Source: JBLIRR01 sp049472395 (GTDB taxonomy: Bacteria; SZUA-182; DTGQ01; JBLIRR01). Taken from it: a stretch of 64,000 nt of DNA. Below, in pieces: positions 25,368 to 33,879 of the stretch (the first letter of the stretch is position 1; each line of letters opens with the position of its first letter). The translations under genes were made by a program, and so were the position numbers. The notes below the pieces were generated by a model, which saw only the letters and a program-made list of their open reading frames with translations, was not told the origin of the DNA and did not search any database. The DNA is taken from the NCBI GenBank assembly GCA_049472395.1, contig JBLIRR010000028.1, positions 16,040 through 80,039 on the forward strand, given 5' to 3'.

Positions 25368-25573
25368 ATGAGTTCTTCAACCAAAGTCAAGGTAATCGCT
25401 TCAGCAGTGGCATCAGATCAAAAAGTCACGATTACTGCCTCCTATCTTCACCTTCTATCGGTTATAGTTTGGGTGGCGCATCATCTTTGAGCAGTAAATA
25501 TACAATAGCTCCTTATCAAAGTAGTTATTATTCCGTTGGCAGCTTATTACCTTTGCGTTTTGGATCGATATAG
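25368..25573 (+). pseudogene. frameshifted remnant of a surface protein
   Basis: MSSSTKVKVIASAVASDQKV, TITASYLHL in one frame continues sensibly in another as GYSLGGASSLSSKYTIAPYQ and LLPLRFGSI before a stop. Thr/Ser-rich strands fit an extracellular beta protein. Low support. Confidence 0.3.
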
Positions 25574-26812
25574 TTGCCTAATTATCACACTAATTATCAT
25601 ATCATGCTTGACAATATTCCAAATATGTCGTACATTTATGGAGATATGTATACAAGATTATTAAATCCTACTGTTTCATTTAGCTTTTTTCTATTTGGAG
25701 CGAGGGGTGTAGGCAAAACTACCTATCTTCAAAATTACTTTGAACCTCGGCGAACATATTGGTTCGATTTGTTAGATATAGAGCTTGAAGATCGTCTCAT
25801 AAAAAATCCCCGGCTTTTCTCGGAAATCCTCTCTTCTTTAGAAAAAGATATATCGTATATTATCATTGATGAAATTCAAAAAATACCTAAGCTGCTTGAC
25901 CTTGTCCATCAATTCCTCCAGAAAAATCCAGACAGGTTTAAGTTTATTTTAACCGGTTCAAGTGCCAGAAAATTAAAAAGGGGGGGAGCTAATATGCTTG
26001 CGGGGAGAGCTTTCGTGTATTACATGTTTCCGCTCTGTTATTCTGAACTAAATCATGATTTTAATTTAAACGAATACTTAAAATATGGTGGGCTGCCTCA
26101 GATATACAAATTTCGGAACGACGAAGAAAAAAATCACTTTCTTAAAGCCTACGCCCTTACTTATCTAAAAGAAGAAGTATGGGCAGAGCATTTGATCCAA
26201 AAATTAGATCCTTTTCGTAATTTTCTCGAAGTCGCTGCACAATGTAATGGAGATATCATTAATTATTCAAAAATTGCACGACAAAGCGGGGTTACTATAA
26301 AGACGGTTCAAGTTTATTTTGATATCTTAAAAGAAACTCATATTGGCATCATACTCGATACCTATCATAGTTCTGTCCGGAAAAGACTAATAAGCTCCCC
26401 TAAATTTTATTTCCTGGATACAGGTATAAAGCGTGCTTTAGATAACACATTACATGTAGACTTACCTGAACATACCTATGCTTACGGAAAGGCTTTTGAA
26501 CATTTTGTAATAACCCAGATTTTCTTTCTGAACGAATATTTACAAAAGGATTACCACTTTTTTTATTTAAAGACAAAAGATGGTGCGGAAATTGATCTTA
26601 TTATAGAAAAATCTGATAAGCAGAAGCTACTCATTGAGATTAAATCAACTGACAGATCCGAAGAAGTCGATGTTAATAATTTACGAAAATTCCAGAGGGA
26701 TATTCCAGATTCAAAGGCATATTGTATTACTAGAGATAAATATAAAAGAAAGAAAGGCACTATTGAATTTTTTCCATGGGATCAAGCTTTCGAAGAAATA
26801 TTTAGGAAATAA
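25574..26812 (+). CDS. DUF4143-type AAA+ ATPase
   Basis: 412 residues. Walker A GARGVGKTT (42-50), Walker B YIIIDEIQKIP (about 95-105), sensor FILTGSSARKLKRGG, then GGLPQIYKF and the C-terminal nuclease-like DUF4143 domain (FEHFVITQIFFL, EIDLIIEKSDKQKLLIEIKS). The D-x(n)-E-x-K pattern in that last part is PD-(D/E)xK-like. The upstream start is TTG; the ATGs at 25604, 25625 and 25646 are possible. The family is common in mobile and defence-rich DNA, but its task is unknown. A truncated relative lies at 19356-19616. Confidence 0.88.
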   Translation: MPNYHTNYHIMLDNIPNMSYIYGDMYTRLLNPTVSFSFFLFGARGVGKTTYLQNYFEPRRTYWFDLLDIELEDRLIKNPRLFSEILSSLEKDISYIIIDEIQKIPKLLDLVHQFLQKNPDRFKFILTGSSARKLKRGGANMLAGRAFVYYMFPLCYSELNHDFNLNEYLKYGGLPQIYKFRNDEEKNHFLKAYALTYLKEEVWAEHLIQKLDPFRNFLEVAAQCNGDIINYSKIARQSGVTIKTVQVYFDILKETHIGIILDTYHSSVRKRLISSPKFYFLDTGIKRALDNTLHVDLPEHTYAYGKAFEHFVITQIFFLNEYLQKDYHFFYLKTKDGAEIDLIIEKSDKQKLLIEIKSTDRSEEVDVNNLRKFQRDIPDSKAYCITRDKYKRKKGTIEFFPWDQAFEEIFRK

Positions 26813-27035
26813 GGAGTTGGATATTAATTATCTTACACCGAACTGTGGGGCAAGGTAAAAAGCTCGCCCTTACTTCAAGATTACTTACCAGTAAGTCCCT
26901 GACTGCATTTTCAGCTGCATTTATTATTGTGATAATAAGTGTCGGCGTAGCGTTTTACTGTGCTAATAATCATGGACAAATAAGAAAGCCGATATCCTCT
27001 TTACACAGGTAGGCAATCAAGGAGGGCATTAGGGC

Positions 27036-27272
27036 ATTGCGGCAAGCGCATTCTCAAACCTACGGTCCTTCCCGAATTGCTATCAACTTGAATTACTTGA
27101 TTTGGGAGAAAAGCAAAGACGCGCTATAGAAGCTTTCCAAGGGGGATATATAAGTATTGGAAAACTTGCGGAAGAGATGGAAATGAACGTTTTAAAAATC
27201 AGAAAATGGTTGGAAGAACATGATATCCCTCAGAATAATTCATTTCTGGAAGATGACGTAAAGAATGCCTGA
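27036..27272 (+). CDS. UPF0175-like HTH antitoxin
   Basis: In one frame the DNA reads YQLELLDLGEKQRRAIEAF, then GGYISIGKLAEEMEMNVLK and KWLEEHDIPQNN, a UPF0175-type small helix-turn-helix antitoxin. The best ribosome site, AAGGAGGG at 27019-27026, suits an ATT at 27036; the first standard codon in frame is TTG at 27102. The odd start may mean slight decay. Its end overlaps the ATG of the PIN-domain gene, the normal antitoxin-toxin arrangement. Confidence 0.55.
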   Translation: MAASAFSNLRSFPNCYQLELLDLGEKQRRAIEAFQGGYISIGKLAEEMEMNVLKIRKWLEEHDIPQNNSFLEDDVKNA

Positions 27273-27516
27273 ATCGAAATGGATTTTCGATACTGTTGTA
27301 CTTAGTAATTTTCTTCTTTCGGATTCGATATTTATCCTTGAGAAACGCTATCACAAACGTGGAATTATCACGTGGGAAGTATTTGACGAACTCTCTGCAG
27401 GAATTTTTGAATATCCAAAACTAAAAATCATTCAAAAACTCATCGATAAAAAAACCTTTAACCCAAATTTCGCAATCGGGTTAAAAATAACCAGAAAGAA
27501 AAAAATTCATGGTTAA
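27265..27516 (+). pseudogene. truncated PIN-domain toxin
   Basis: MPESKWIFDTVVLSNFLLSD carries the first catalytic Asp of the PIN fold, and YHKRGIITWEVFDELSAGI gives the next acidic position. After KLIDKKTFNPN the sequence becomes basic and unrelated (LKITRKKKIHG) and stops at 83 residues, whereas the family has about 150. The C-terminal catalytic Asp residues are missing, so the nuclease is probably inactive. Confidence 0.65.
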
Positions 27517-27597
27517 TAAAATCAAATAGATACAAGATTATCTAAATTATTAAATATTAAATAAAACAAAATGATATAATAAAAGAGGAGAAGAATT

Positions 27598-28086
27598 ATG
27601 GTTAAAAAAAGTGCCGGATTGCTCATGTATCGTTTTAAGAATTCAAGGTTGGAAGTCTTTTTGGTCCATCCTGGAGGCCCCTTCTGGAGCAAAAAAGATG
27701 AAGGAGCATGGTCTATACCTAAGGGTGAATATACGGATGAAGAAGAACCATTTGATGTAGCTAAACGTGAGTTTAAGGAAGAAACCGGTTATGAAGCTGA
27801 CGGCAATTTTATACCACTTACACCAATAAAACAACCAAGTAGGAAAATTGTTACTGCTTGGGCGTTTGAAGGTGATTGCGATGAGAGTAAAACAAGAAGC
27901 AATACATTTACAATAGAATGGCCACCTCACTCTGGAAAGCAAGCTGAATTCCCTGAGGTAGACAGGGCAGAATGGTTCCCGATAGAACCCGCAAAAAAAA
28001 AGCTTTTAAAGGGTCACGTAGGATTTATTGAACAACTTTGTGAGAAGTTGAAATATGATCCTAATAATGATTCTAATGAAGAATAA
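27598..28086 (+). CDS. NUDIX hydrolase
   Basis: 162 residues. The Nudix box is complete: Gly43-x5-Glu49-x7-Arg57-Glu58-x2-Glu61-Glu62-x-Gly64 (GEYTDEEEPFDVAKREFKEE). MVKKSAGLLMYRFKN at the start and EFPEVDRAEWFPIEPAKKKL near the end match the group of NUDIX proteins of about 150 residues that act as NTP or dinucleotide pyrophosphohydrolases; the exact substrate cannot be read. AGAGGAGAAG precedes the ATG. It stands alone after a toxin-antitoxin remnant. Confidence 0.92.
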   Translation: MVKKSAGLLMYRFKNSRLEVFLVHPGGPFWSKKDEGAWSIPKGEYTDEEEPFDVAKREFKEETGYEADGNFIPLTPIKQPSRKIVTAWAFEGDCDESKTRSNTFTIEWPPHSGKQAEFPEVDRAEWFPIEPAKKKLLKGHVGFIEQLCEKLKYDPNNDSNEE

Positions 28087-28361
28087 AAATCGACTATTAT
28101 AGGCTCCCCAGCTATCCCTTAAGAATTGTAATAAACAGAAACCTATTAATATATTTAAAATTATAATTATAAATAATTCCGAGTTAATCATGGTCAAAGC
28201 CTCCCTCTAGCCGTTTAAGGGTTAAAAACTTCACATAGGAACTCCGTCCTGAAGAGTTCCAAAGCCGTTTAATTTTGAGATCTATGCCTCAAACTTGACA
28301 TAACGTCATCGCATCCAACGAAAATATAGGCACCACACCCGCCCCTGGTGGGTGGCAATTA
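28087..28361. other. spacer with a short hairpin
   Basis: GGAACTC and GAGTTCC (about 28231-28254) form a 7-bp stem. The composition changes from AT-rich to GC-rich near 28300, where the next gene's frame begins; this looks like a junction of imported DNA. Confidence 0.4.
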
Positions 28362-28991
28362 GTGACCGACCCAGAACATCTGCGACGGCTAAATCAGGCC
28401 GAGACCATCGTACGAAACGTGGTCGGTAACCGCAACTGCCGAAATTATTTCCGCGACAACTGCACAAATGGTGCTGGTGCAAATGCCCTGCAACAGGCCT
28501 TCAACAATGCTCGAATCTATCACATGCCGACGGATGACAACGTTTTCGGAGCACAATCCGGTACTTCCCCCAACATTGCCTTCAACCTTCGTGCCTTCCG
28601 GATTGGTCCCAATATGATGGCCTCCACCCTGCTGCACGAAATGTTCCACACTTGCGATCCAAATTTTGACGCCCTAGACGAACTGGACGCGGAAAACGCA
28701 GTGGAGACCTGTCGCCTGCATACGCCCTGGATTGACACCGTTTCCCCGCGTAGCGGCGCGGTTGGCAGCCGCGTGACCATCCGTGGCTGGGGCTTTGGCC
28801 CTACCCGTGGGCCTTCTGATGAGGTGCGCATCGGTGGAGTTACTGCGCCGATTGTGAGTTGGGTTTTCATGACAGACAATTCATCACGCGTGGAGATCGT
28901 CGCTGAAGTCCCAGCAGGCGCCTCTGCGGGAGGCGTTGTCGTCATCAATAACCGTGTGACAAGCAACACCAGTAGATTCGCTGTGGTTTAG
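28362..28991 (+). CDS. HExxH metallopeptidase-like domain fused to a TIG/IPT domain
   Basis: 209 residues from GTG; the frame is open to 28297 upstream (GGWQLVTDPEHLRRL), so the original gene was probably longer. LLHEMFHTCD has the zincin HExxH (92-96), with Glu111 as a possible third ligand. Residues 122-209 form a TIG/IPT Ig-like domain (IDTVSPRSGAVGSRVTIRGW ... VVVINNRVTSNTSRF). No signal peptide is left. GC content is clearly higher than the neighbours on both sides, so it was acquired. Such peptidase/TIG pairs occur in effector-like or surface proteins; the role here is unknown. Confidence 0.65.
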   Translation: MTDPEHLRRLNQAETIVRNVVGNRNCRNYFRDNCTNGAGANALQQAFNNARIYHMPTDDNVFGAQSGTSPNIAFNLRAFRIGPNMMASTLLHEMFHTCDPNFDALDELDAENAVETCRLHTPWIDTVSPRSGAVGSRVTIRGWGFGPTRGPSDEVRIGGVTAPIVSWVFMTDNSSRVEIVAEVPAGASAGGVVVINNRVTSNTSRFAVV

Positions 28992-29144
28992 GTTAATACC
29001 CATAGACGGGATAAAAAAAACTGTAATTTGTAGAGCGTTTTTCATTAGGGACAAGGATATATTCGAATTTATATAGTTGAGCACCTTTTTTGGGATTTGT
29101 CTTTGATCCTGTCACAAATAAATACGAAACTGCCCTCTGAGCAA

Positions 29145-31748
29145 CTATATACCATCCTTAAGATAACAAACACAGCGCTGCTCAGTCGTATCAACATTTA
29201 AAACAAACTGCTGGTTGGACTTATTTTTATCAAAATCAATAACACGAACCATAGGCTCCCATTTCGCGTAACCCGGAATCAGGGAATTCAATTGATTAGG
29301 AGCCTTGTCCAGAAAATCCTTATTAATGATATAGCCAGTTCTGGAAGGATACACTGCTAGATATAATATATCCAGCTCCACCAGGTCATTAAAAAAATGG
29401 GTGCCAAGAGAAACATCCGGCATGAGGCCCTCGTGCATTTCCGCAAGCTCGCAAATAACAGATACATGGTTAATTTCTCCGAATGTTACCGGAACGCCTA
29501 AAGAGGGAGTTGTCGTGCCCCATCTGCCCGGACCGATAAGCATAATTACTCTGTGCTCACTTATGGGTAAATTGGTAAGTTTTCCTATTAGGCGGGCTAC
29601 AGAATACCTATCTCTATCAGGCAATTTGCCATAATGGGCAGGGACAACATAAATAAGTCTGTCAACGACAGTTTGCATACTGTTCCCAATAATTGGCCCT
29701 GATGTTTTCACAATCAGGTTTTGTCCTTCTATTTTTCCAGGCTCTTTAATGGCTGTATGTGCGCCACGCTTTACCTGGAAAGGCCTGCATTGAAGCAGGT
29801 TTATTTTATAGTTTTCATTATCAAAGAAATTCCCGGTAAACTCAATGTCTACCGGATACTTATAGGCTTCCTGGATTATAGCGAGCATTATACGCATATC
29901 CTGGGCAAACTGGGTTTTGGTAAAAAGATTCTCAAAGGTGAGTATCCATGGAAATACATTTTTGTATTCCGTTTCGCTTTCATGACTGGCAAAAAGATTC
30001 AACTGCATATCACCACTGTTTCCAACAACGTCGGCAAACTTTTTGGATATGTGCTTGTTCGCTTCAAGGTCTAAAATATCTGCTTTTTTCTGGGTATACT
30101 TCACTGCTTCAGCAACACTGGCTACAGGTTTGCGTTTCGGATCGTTTAAAGCTACTATTCGGGTATAATCATCATCAGACCGGTTAACAGCACGGGTGCC
30201 GAGGCCAAATACCAGACGCAGAACACCAGCTTTAGGATCAATAACTTTGCTCCATGCATAGGGATTATAGGATAATCCTACTCCAGCGATTTGAGGATAA
30301 AACAGCTTGTTATAGATTGAACCTGAAACACGCTGGATTAAAAGAGCCATCTGTTCATCACGGTCGAGCAGGCCCCGCTGCGCTCGGTAAAGTAATGCTT
30401 CAGGGCTCATTGTACTCGCGTATACAGTGCGCACGGCATTCATAAACTCTTTCATCCGCTCTTCGGGGGTTCCCTGATTTGCGCAAAACACGCTTTCATA
30501 CTTGCCCGAAAAAGAGTTGCCGTAAGCGTCTTCAAGCAAGCTGCTTGAACGGACAATAATTGGCGACTGACCGAAGTAGTTTAATAGGTCCTTAAATTCA
30601 TCCTGAATATCGTCGGGGAATTTCCCATTAAGCATTCGTAGACGTGCCTCTTCAATACCTTCTAAATAATTGTCACCTTTGCGCTGCTTCCATCGCATCC
30701 ACCAGCAACCGCTTTTAATGAGATAGGTATAAAAAACATCCGAGCCAACAAAGAAGCTATCATGAGCTTCCAGCCGTTCCTCCCAATAATGCCCTGCTTT
30801 TTTTATAATAGCCCGCGCGATAAGCATCCCTATTGTTTTGCCCCCGATAAGACCTGTTCCTATAATATGCTTTCCTATATCAATCAGGTCTGATAAATTT
30901 AGATACTTTTTCGCCAGTTCAAGCACTTGTTCTTCTCTGGTTACCACCATACGCAGGAGCCTGTTGAAATATTTCTCTGATTCTGAGTCATGATTCCCTC
31001 CATGGGAGACTTCCTGCTGAATTTCACGCGCGCGCTCTAGTACTTTCGGTAGCATGTCCTGTTTACTCACAGCGAAATCCAACCACGGATGCGATACTTC
31101 TTCAAGTATTTCTGAAATGATCGCACTGCGCGTCTCAGGAATAAAAGCATTATCTTTCCAATGATGCAGCATATACATTGTAGAGGTATGACGCTTGTAT
31201 ACTTTCAGAGGTTGCAGATAGAGGTTATCTTTATTTTTATACACATCAATAACAACCTGCGATGTATTATGTATGGCGTTCACGGTCCATGTAATATGCC
31301 TGTTCCTTAATAAAGCGAAATAGGCGGCAGTATCATAATCATAAAGATAGGGGCACGTGAGCATAAAAAAGTTACCCAGCATTCTGTCGCTGTACCAGTC
31401 TACGGTTAATTCCGACAAGCAGTCGAATACATAGAAAGCACCAGTGCCCTTTTCTTCAATAACCTTGAATATCTCAGCGATAAATGTCTCAAACCCATCT
31501 TCAGGGTGAAGGGTGTATACGTCTGCTTTCACCTCCTCAGGTAAAAGGGAACGATGGTCTGCAAAACGGAAATAGATTAAGGGGATCCCTTTTTTATTGG
31601 CATTTCTGCAGAATGGATGCACAAAGAGTATATAATCATCTATTGAATCTACCTGCCAGACAATATTATCCCCAGGATGCACTCCTTGGATGACATTGTC
31701 TAATTCACTAAGCCCCGTACTCAGTAAGGGAAAACCTTTTTCATACAT
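29145..31748 (-). CDS. KaiC/RecA-like domain fused to PEP/pyruvate-binding (PPDK-N) domain
   Basis: 867 residues. Residues 1-235 follow the RecA/KaiC fold (LLSTGLSELDNVIQGVHPGD) but the P-loop is lost: where KaiC has GxxGxGKT this has IVWQVDSIDDY. A helical linker leads to the ATP-grasp-type PPDK-N domain: GLIGGKTIGMLIARA, FFVGSDVFYTYL, PIIVRSSSLLEDAYGNSFSG and AQDMRIMLAIIQEAYKYPVD. There is no phosphohistidine or PEP-binding C-terminal domain, so it is not a full pyruvate phosphate dikinase. Its reaction is unknown; phosphotransfer or regulation is plausible. AAGGA stands before the ATG. It is monocistronic. Confidence 0.85.
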   Translation of the reverse strand: MYEKGFPLLSTGLSELDNVIQGVHPGDNIVWQVDSIDDYILFVHPFCRNANKKGIPLIYFRFADHRSLLPEEVKADVYTLHPEDGFETFIAEIFKVIEEKGTGAFYVFDCLSELTVDWYSDRMLGNFFMLTCPYLYDYDTAAYFALLRNRHITWTVNAIHNTSQVVIDVYKNKDNLYLQPLKVYKRHTSTMYMLHHWKDNAFIPETRSAIISEILEEVSHPWLDFAVSKQDMLPKVLERAREIQQEVSHGGNHDSESEKYFNRLLRMVVTREEQVLELAKKYLNLSDLIDIGKHIIGTGLIGGKTIGMLIARAIIKKAGHYWEERLEAHDSFFVGSDVFYTYLIKSGCWWMRWKQRKGDNYLEGIEEARLRMLNGKFPDDIQDEFKDLLNYFGQSPIIVRSSSLLEDAYGNSFSGKYESVFCANQGTPEERMKEFMNAVRTVYASTMSPEALLYRAQRGLLDRDEQMALLIQRVSGSIYNKLFYPQIAGVGLSYNPYAWSKVIDPKAGVLRLVFGLGTRAVNRSDDDYTRIVALNDPKRKPVASVAEAVKYTQKKADILDLEANKHISKKFADVVGNSGDMQLNLFASHESETEYKNVFPWILTFENLFTKTQFAQDMRIMLAIIQEAYKYPVDIEFTGNFFDNENYKINLLQCRPFQVKRGAHTAIKEPGKIEGQNLIVKTSGPIIGNSMQTVVDRLIYVVPAHYGKLPDRDRYSVARLIGKLTNLPISEHRVIMLIGPGRWGTTTPSLGVPVTFGEINHVSVICELAEMHEGLMPDVSLGTHFFNDLVELDILYLAVYPSRTGYIINKDFLDKAPNQLNSLIPGYAKWEPMVRVIDFDKNKSNQQFVLNVDTTEQRCVCYLKDGI

Positions 31749-31815
31749 TGATTTCCTTGACTGGTAATTTTATTATAACCCTGAATTATCTGTCTTAAAA
31801 ATATTTTCAATGCCA

Positions 31816-32715
31816 TTATAAGAATTGTTCAGTAAAGTTGCAACATACCTCATAAGTTAACATCCATTCTGATATTGGTCCAGTTCCATATGGAGGGCAT
31901 CCTGAAGATAAATTATTCCTTGTAAAAGCAGAATCGTAATAATGAATATGGGGTGAATTATGTGTAGGTGGGTTCGGCTGATCATAAATAGCATTCGGAC
32001 TTGTATGCGAAAATCCATATTGATTAGCCCCATAAGGTGATATGCGGCCTCGCGCTCGTGCAACACCATCTAAGGAGCCTTTTCCACTTTGCGGTAATAA
32101 ATCAAACGATGTTTTGCCCGGGTCCAGCTCGTCTGATGACCGGTTTGCAGCAGCCTGTGCAGGTATAGCTGTTCTTCCATGGCCTGCAGCCTGGGCAGGA
32201 AGTGCCCTTCTGTCATCACTACCGGAAAGATAACATTCACGTAGTAACGCTGCCTTTTTCCCATTCACATTTAATGCTGCAAATGCAGGAGGAACAGTAC
32301 GTAATATTGCAGCGCCTAAACGTTCAACTCTAATATTCGAATCATTATCAAACACAAGTTCATATCGAATACGTTGAATATTATTTCTTATTCTAACAGG
32401 GAGTGTAACAGGCCAATATGCATTTCTGTATTGAATTGCCCCGGGAAATACTGTTCTGATAGCCTGAAGCACTCCGTATCGAACAGCGTTAAGGTCATCA
32501 GGGGGTATAGCTTCAAGATTCGAATTTACTCTATTCCCTGAAATTACACATGAATTATCTGCCACAGCAGGTACAGGATTAGGAAGAACATAAGAAGGCA
32601 TGCTATTAGTAATTATGCTCATGTTTTGTCGATTTGTTATTTGACTAGTAAGAAGAGCAACTAAATCCTGATATTTTTTCATAGGATTGCTCTGGCTGAA
32701 TACTAAATATGGCAT
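31816..32715 (-). CDS. protein of unknown function
   Basis: 299 residues without signal peptide or membrane segment. The N-terminal 160 residues look like a folded domain (DDLNAVRYGVLQAIRTVFPG, IRYELVFDNDSNIRVERLGA). The middle (160-215) is low-complexity, Ala/Gly/Arg-rich (ALPAQAAGHGRTAIPAQAAA). The end is rich in Pro, His and Asn with HNSPHIHYYD and two late Cys. No clear ribosome site at the first ATG; Met12 (32682) is also possible. The plan of a domain, a disordered linker and a short His-rich tail resembles toxin or effector proteins, but no family is recognised. Confidence 0.55.
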   Translation of the reverse strand: MPYLVFSQSNPMKKYQDLVALLTSQITNRQNMSIITNSMPSYVLPNPVPAVADNSCVISGNRVNSNLEAIPPDDLNAVRYGVLQAIRTVFPGAIQYRNAYWPVTLPVRIRNNIQRIRYELVFDNDSNIRVERLGAAILRTVPPAFAALNVNGKKAALLRECYLSGSDDRRALPAQAAGHGRTAIPAQAAANRSSDELDPGKTSFDLLPQSGKGSLDGVARARGRISPYGANQYGFSHTSPNAIYDQPNPPTHNSPHIHYYDSAFTRNNLSSGCPPYGTGPISEWMLTYEVCCNFTEQFL

Positions 32716-32775
32716 TTTTTTTGCTGTTAATTAAGTATTTATTTCAATACAAAGAGTCAGAGTATAAGAGGAGTA

Positions 32776-33813
32776 ATGGAGTTGAAAAAATTAATCTTTA
32801 TCTTTTTCTCTGTTTCAATGCTTTATTCGATAAATTCATACAGTGCAGCTTTATACAATAACTTAAATCCCATAACGATTGATGATGATATTGGCTTATT
32901 AGGCACTGAAATCAAATACCTCTCCGCGCTTTTGCCACCGAATCTGAAAATTTATATAAAGGTTTTAGATAAATATATTCCTTATGATCCCTTAAGCTTT
33001 CCCATAAATAATATTAGCTATTATATAGTACAAGTTAATAATATTTATCCACTACTAGAAAATTATTATGATTATAATCGCTTACTCCATTATCTTAGTT
33101 TTGCTCAAGAAGGCCTTAACAGAATAGGATATAGAATTCTTGAGCTTGGATTAAGCGTCCAAGGTCGGATTCTCTATGCTCTGATTCCTAAACACATCGA
33201 TACGACAAAGATAACTATTGTTATGTTTTTCAGACAGCATGGAAATGAATATGCGCAGAATTGGATTATGGAGGGATTGATCAATACTATCATCGCACAT
33301 CGGATTCCTGCATGGTTAAATAATATGCAATTTGTTATTTATCCAATGATAAACCCTGATGGTGCGGATAACATTACTCGATATAATGCAAATAACTATG
33401 ATCTTAATAGAATATGGGATGCGCCAAAAGATGAAATAACAATCATCCAATCTCATATACATTCTTTGATTACGAGTGGAAACTTAAACGTAGGTGTTGT
33501 CTGGGATATGCATGGTTCTATAGGGGATTATATAAATAGAATGCCTGCTTCACTTGTGCCTGTTGAATACTATAATGAGCAATCCAATATAATATTAACC
33601 TTAGGCAAATATGATCCTTGGCAAAATGGCACTTTTATTCATTCTAGCGGAAATCCCGGAATGGCAAGGATTGTTATGTTCTCATCATATGGACACCAAG
33701 CTCTTACCCATGAAACAAATGATTATGATAGTTTAAGAACTGTAATAGATTTTCAAAATCAAGGCGTAGCAATATACAATACGATGTGGGAATTATTTAA
33801 TTACATTCCGTAA
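32776..33813 (+). CDS. secreted M14-family zinc carboxypeptidase-like protein
   Basis: 345 residues with a signal peptide (5-24) and AGAGGAG close before the ATG. The M14 signature is present: His155-x-x-Glu158 in FFRQHGNEYA, the Arg-containing NYDLNRIWD (206-214) and the third Zn ligand His246 in WDMHGS. A Glu in LTHETND (313) takes the place of the catalytic glutamate. The N-terminal 130 residues are a family-specific lead (QEGLNRIGYRILELGLSVQG is typical of the M14 entry strand). It acts outside the inner membrane on peptides or peptidoglycan stems; the substrate is not determinable. Divergent from the unknown gene to its left. Confidence 0.85.
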   Translation: MELKKLIFIFFSVSMLYSINSYSAALYNNLNPITIDDDIGLLGTEIKYLSALLPPNLKIYIKVLDKYIPYDPLSFPINNISYYIVQVNNIYPLLENYYDYNRLLHYLSFAQEGLNRIGYRILELGLSVQGRILYALIPKHIDTTKITIVMFFRQHGNEYAQNWIMEGLINTIIAHRIPAWLNNMQFVIYPMINPDGADNITRYNANNYDLNRIWDAPKDEITIIQSHIHSLITSGNLNVGVVWDMHGSIGDYINRMPASLVPVEYYNEQSNIILTLGKYDPWQNGTFIHSSGNPGMARIVMFSSYGHQALTHETNDYDSLRTVIDFQNQGVAIYNTMWELFNYIP

Positions 33814-33879
33814 GCGTAATTGTATATAAAAGGTTTCTTCAAATCCAACTTTTTTTAATAGCGATGATCATGATCTGTC

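Noticed and set aside
28520..28969. 149-codon frame antisense to the HExxH-TIG gene
   Set aside because: Shadow frame of a GC-rich gene; the sense strand has a catalytic motif and a TIG domain.
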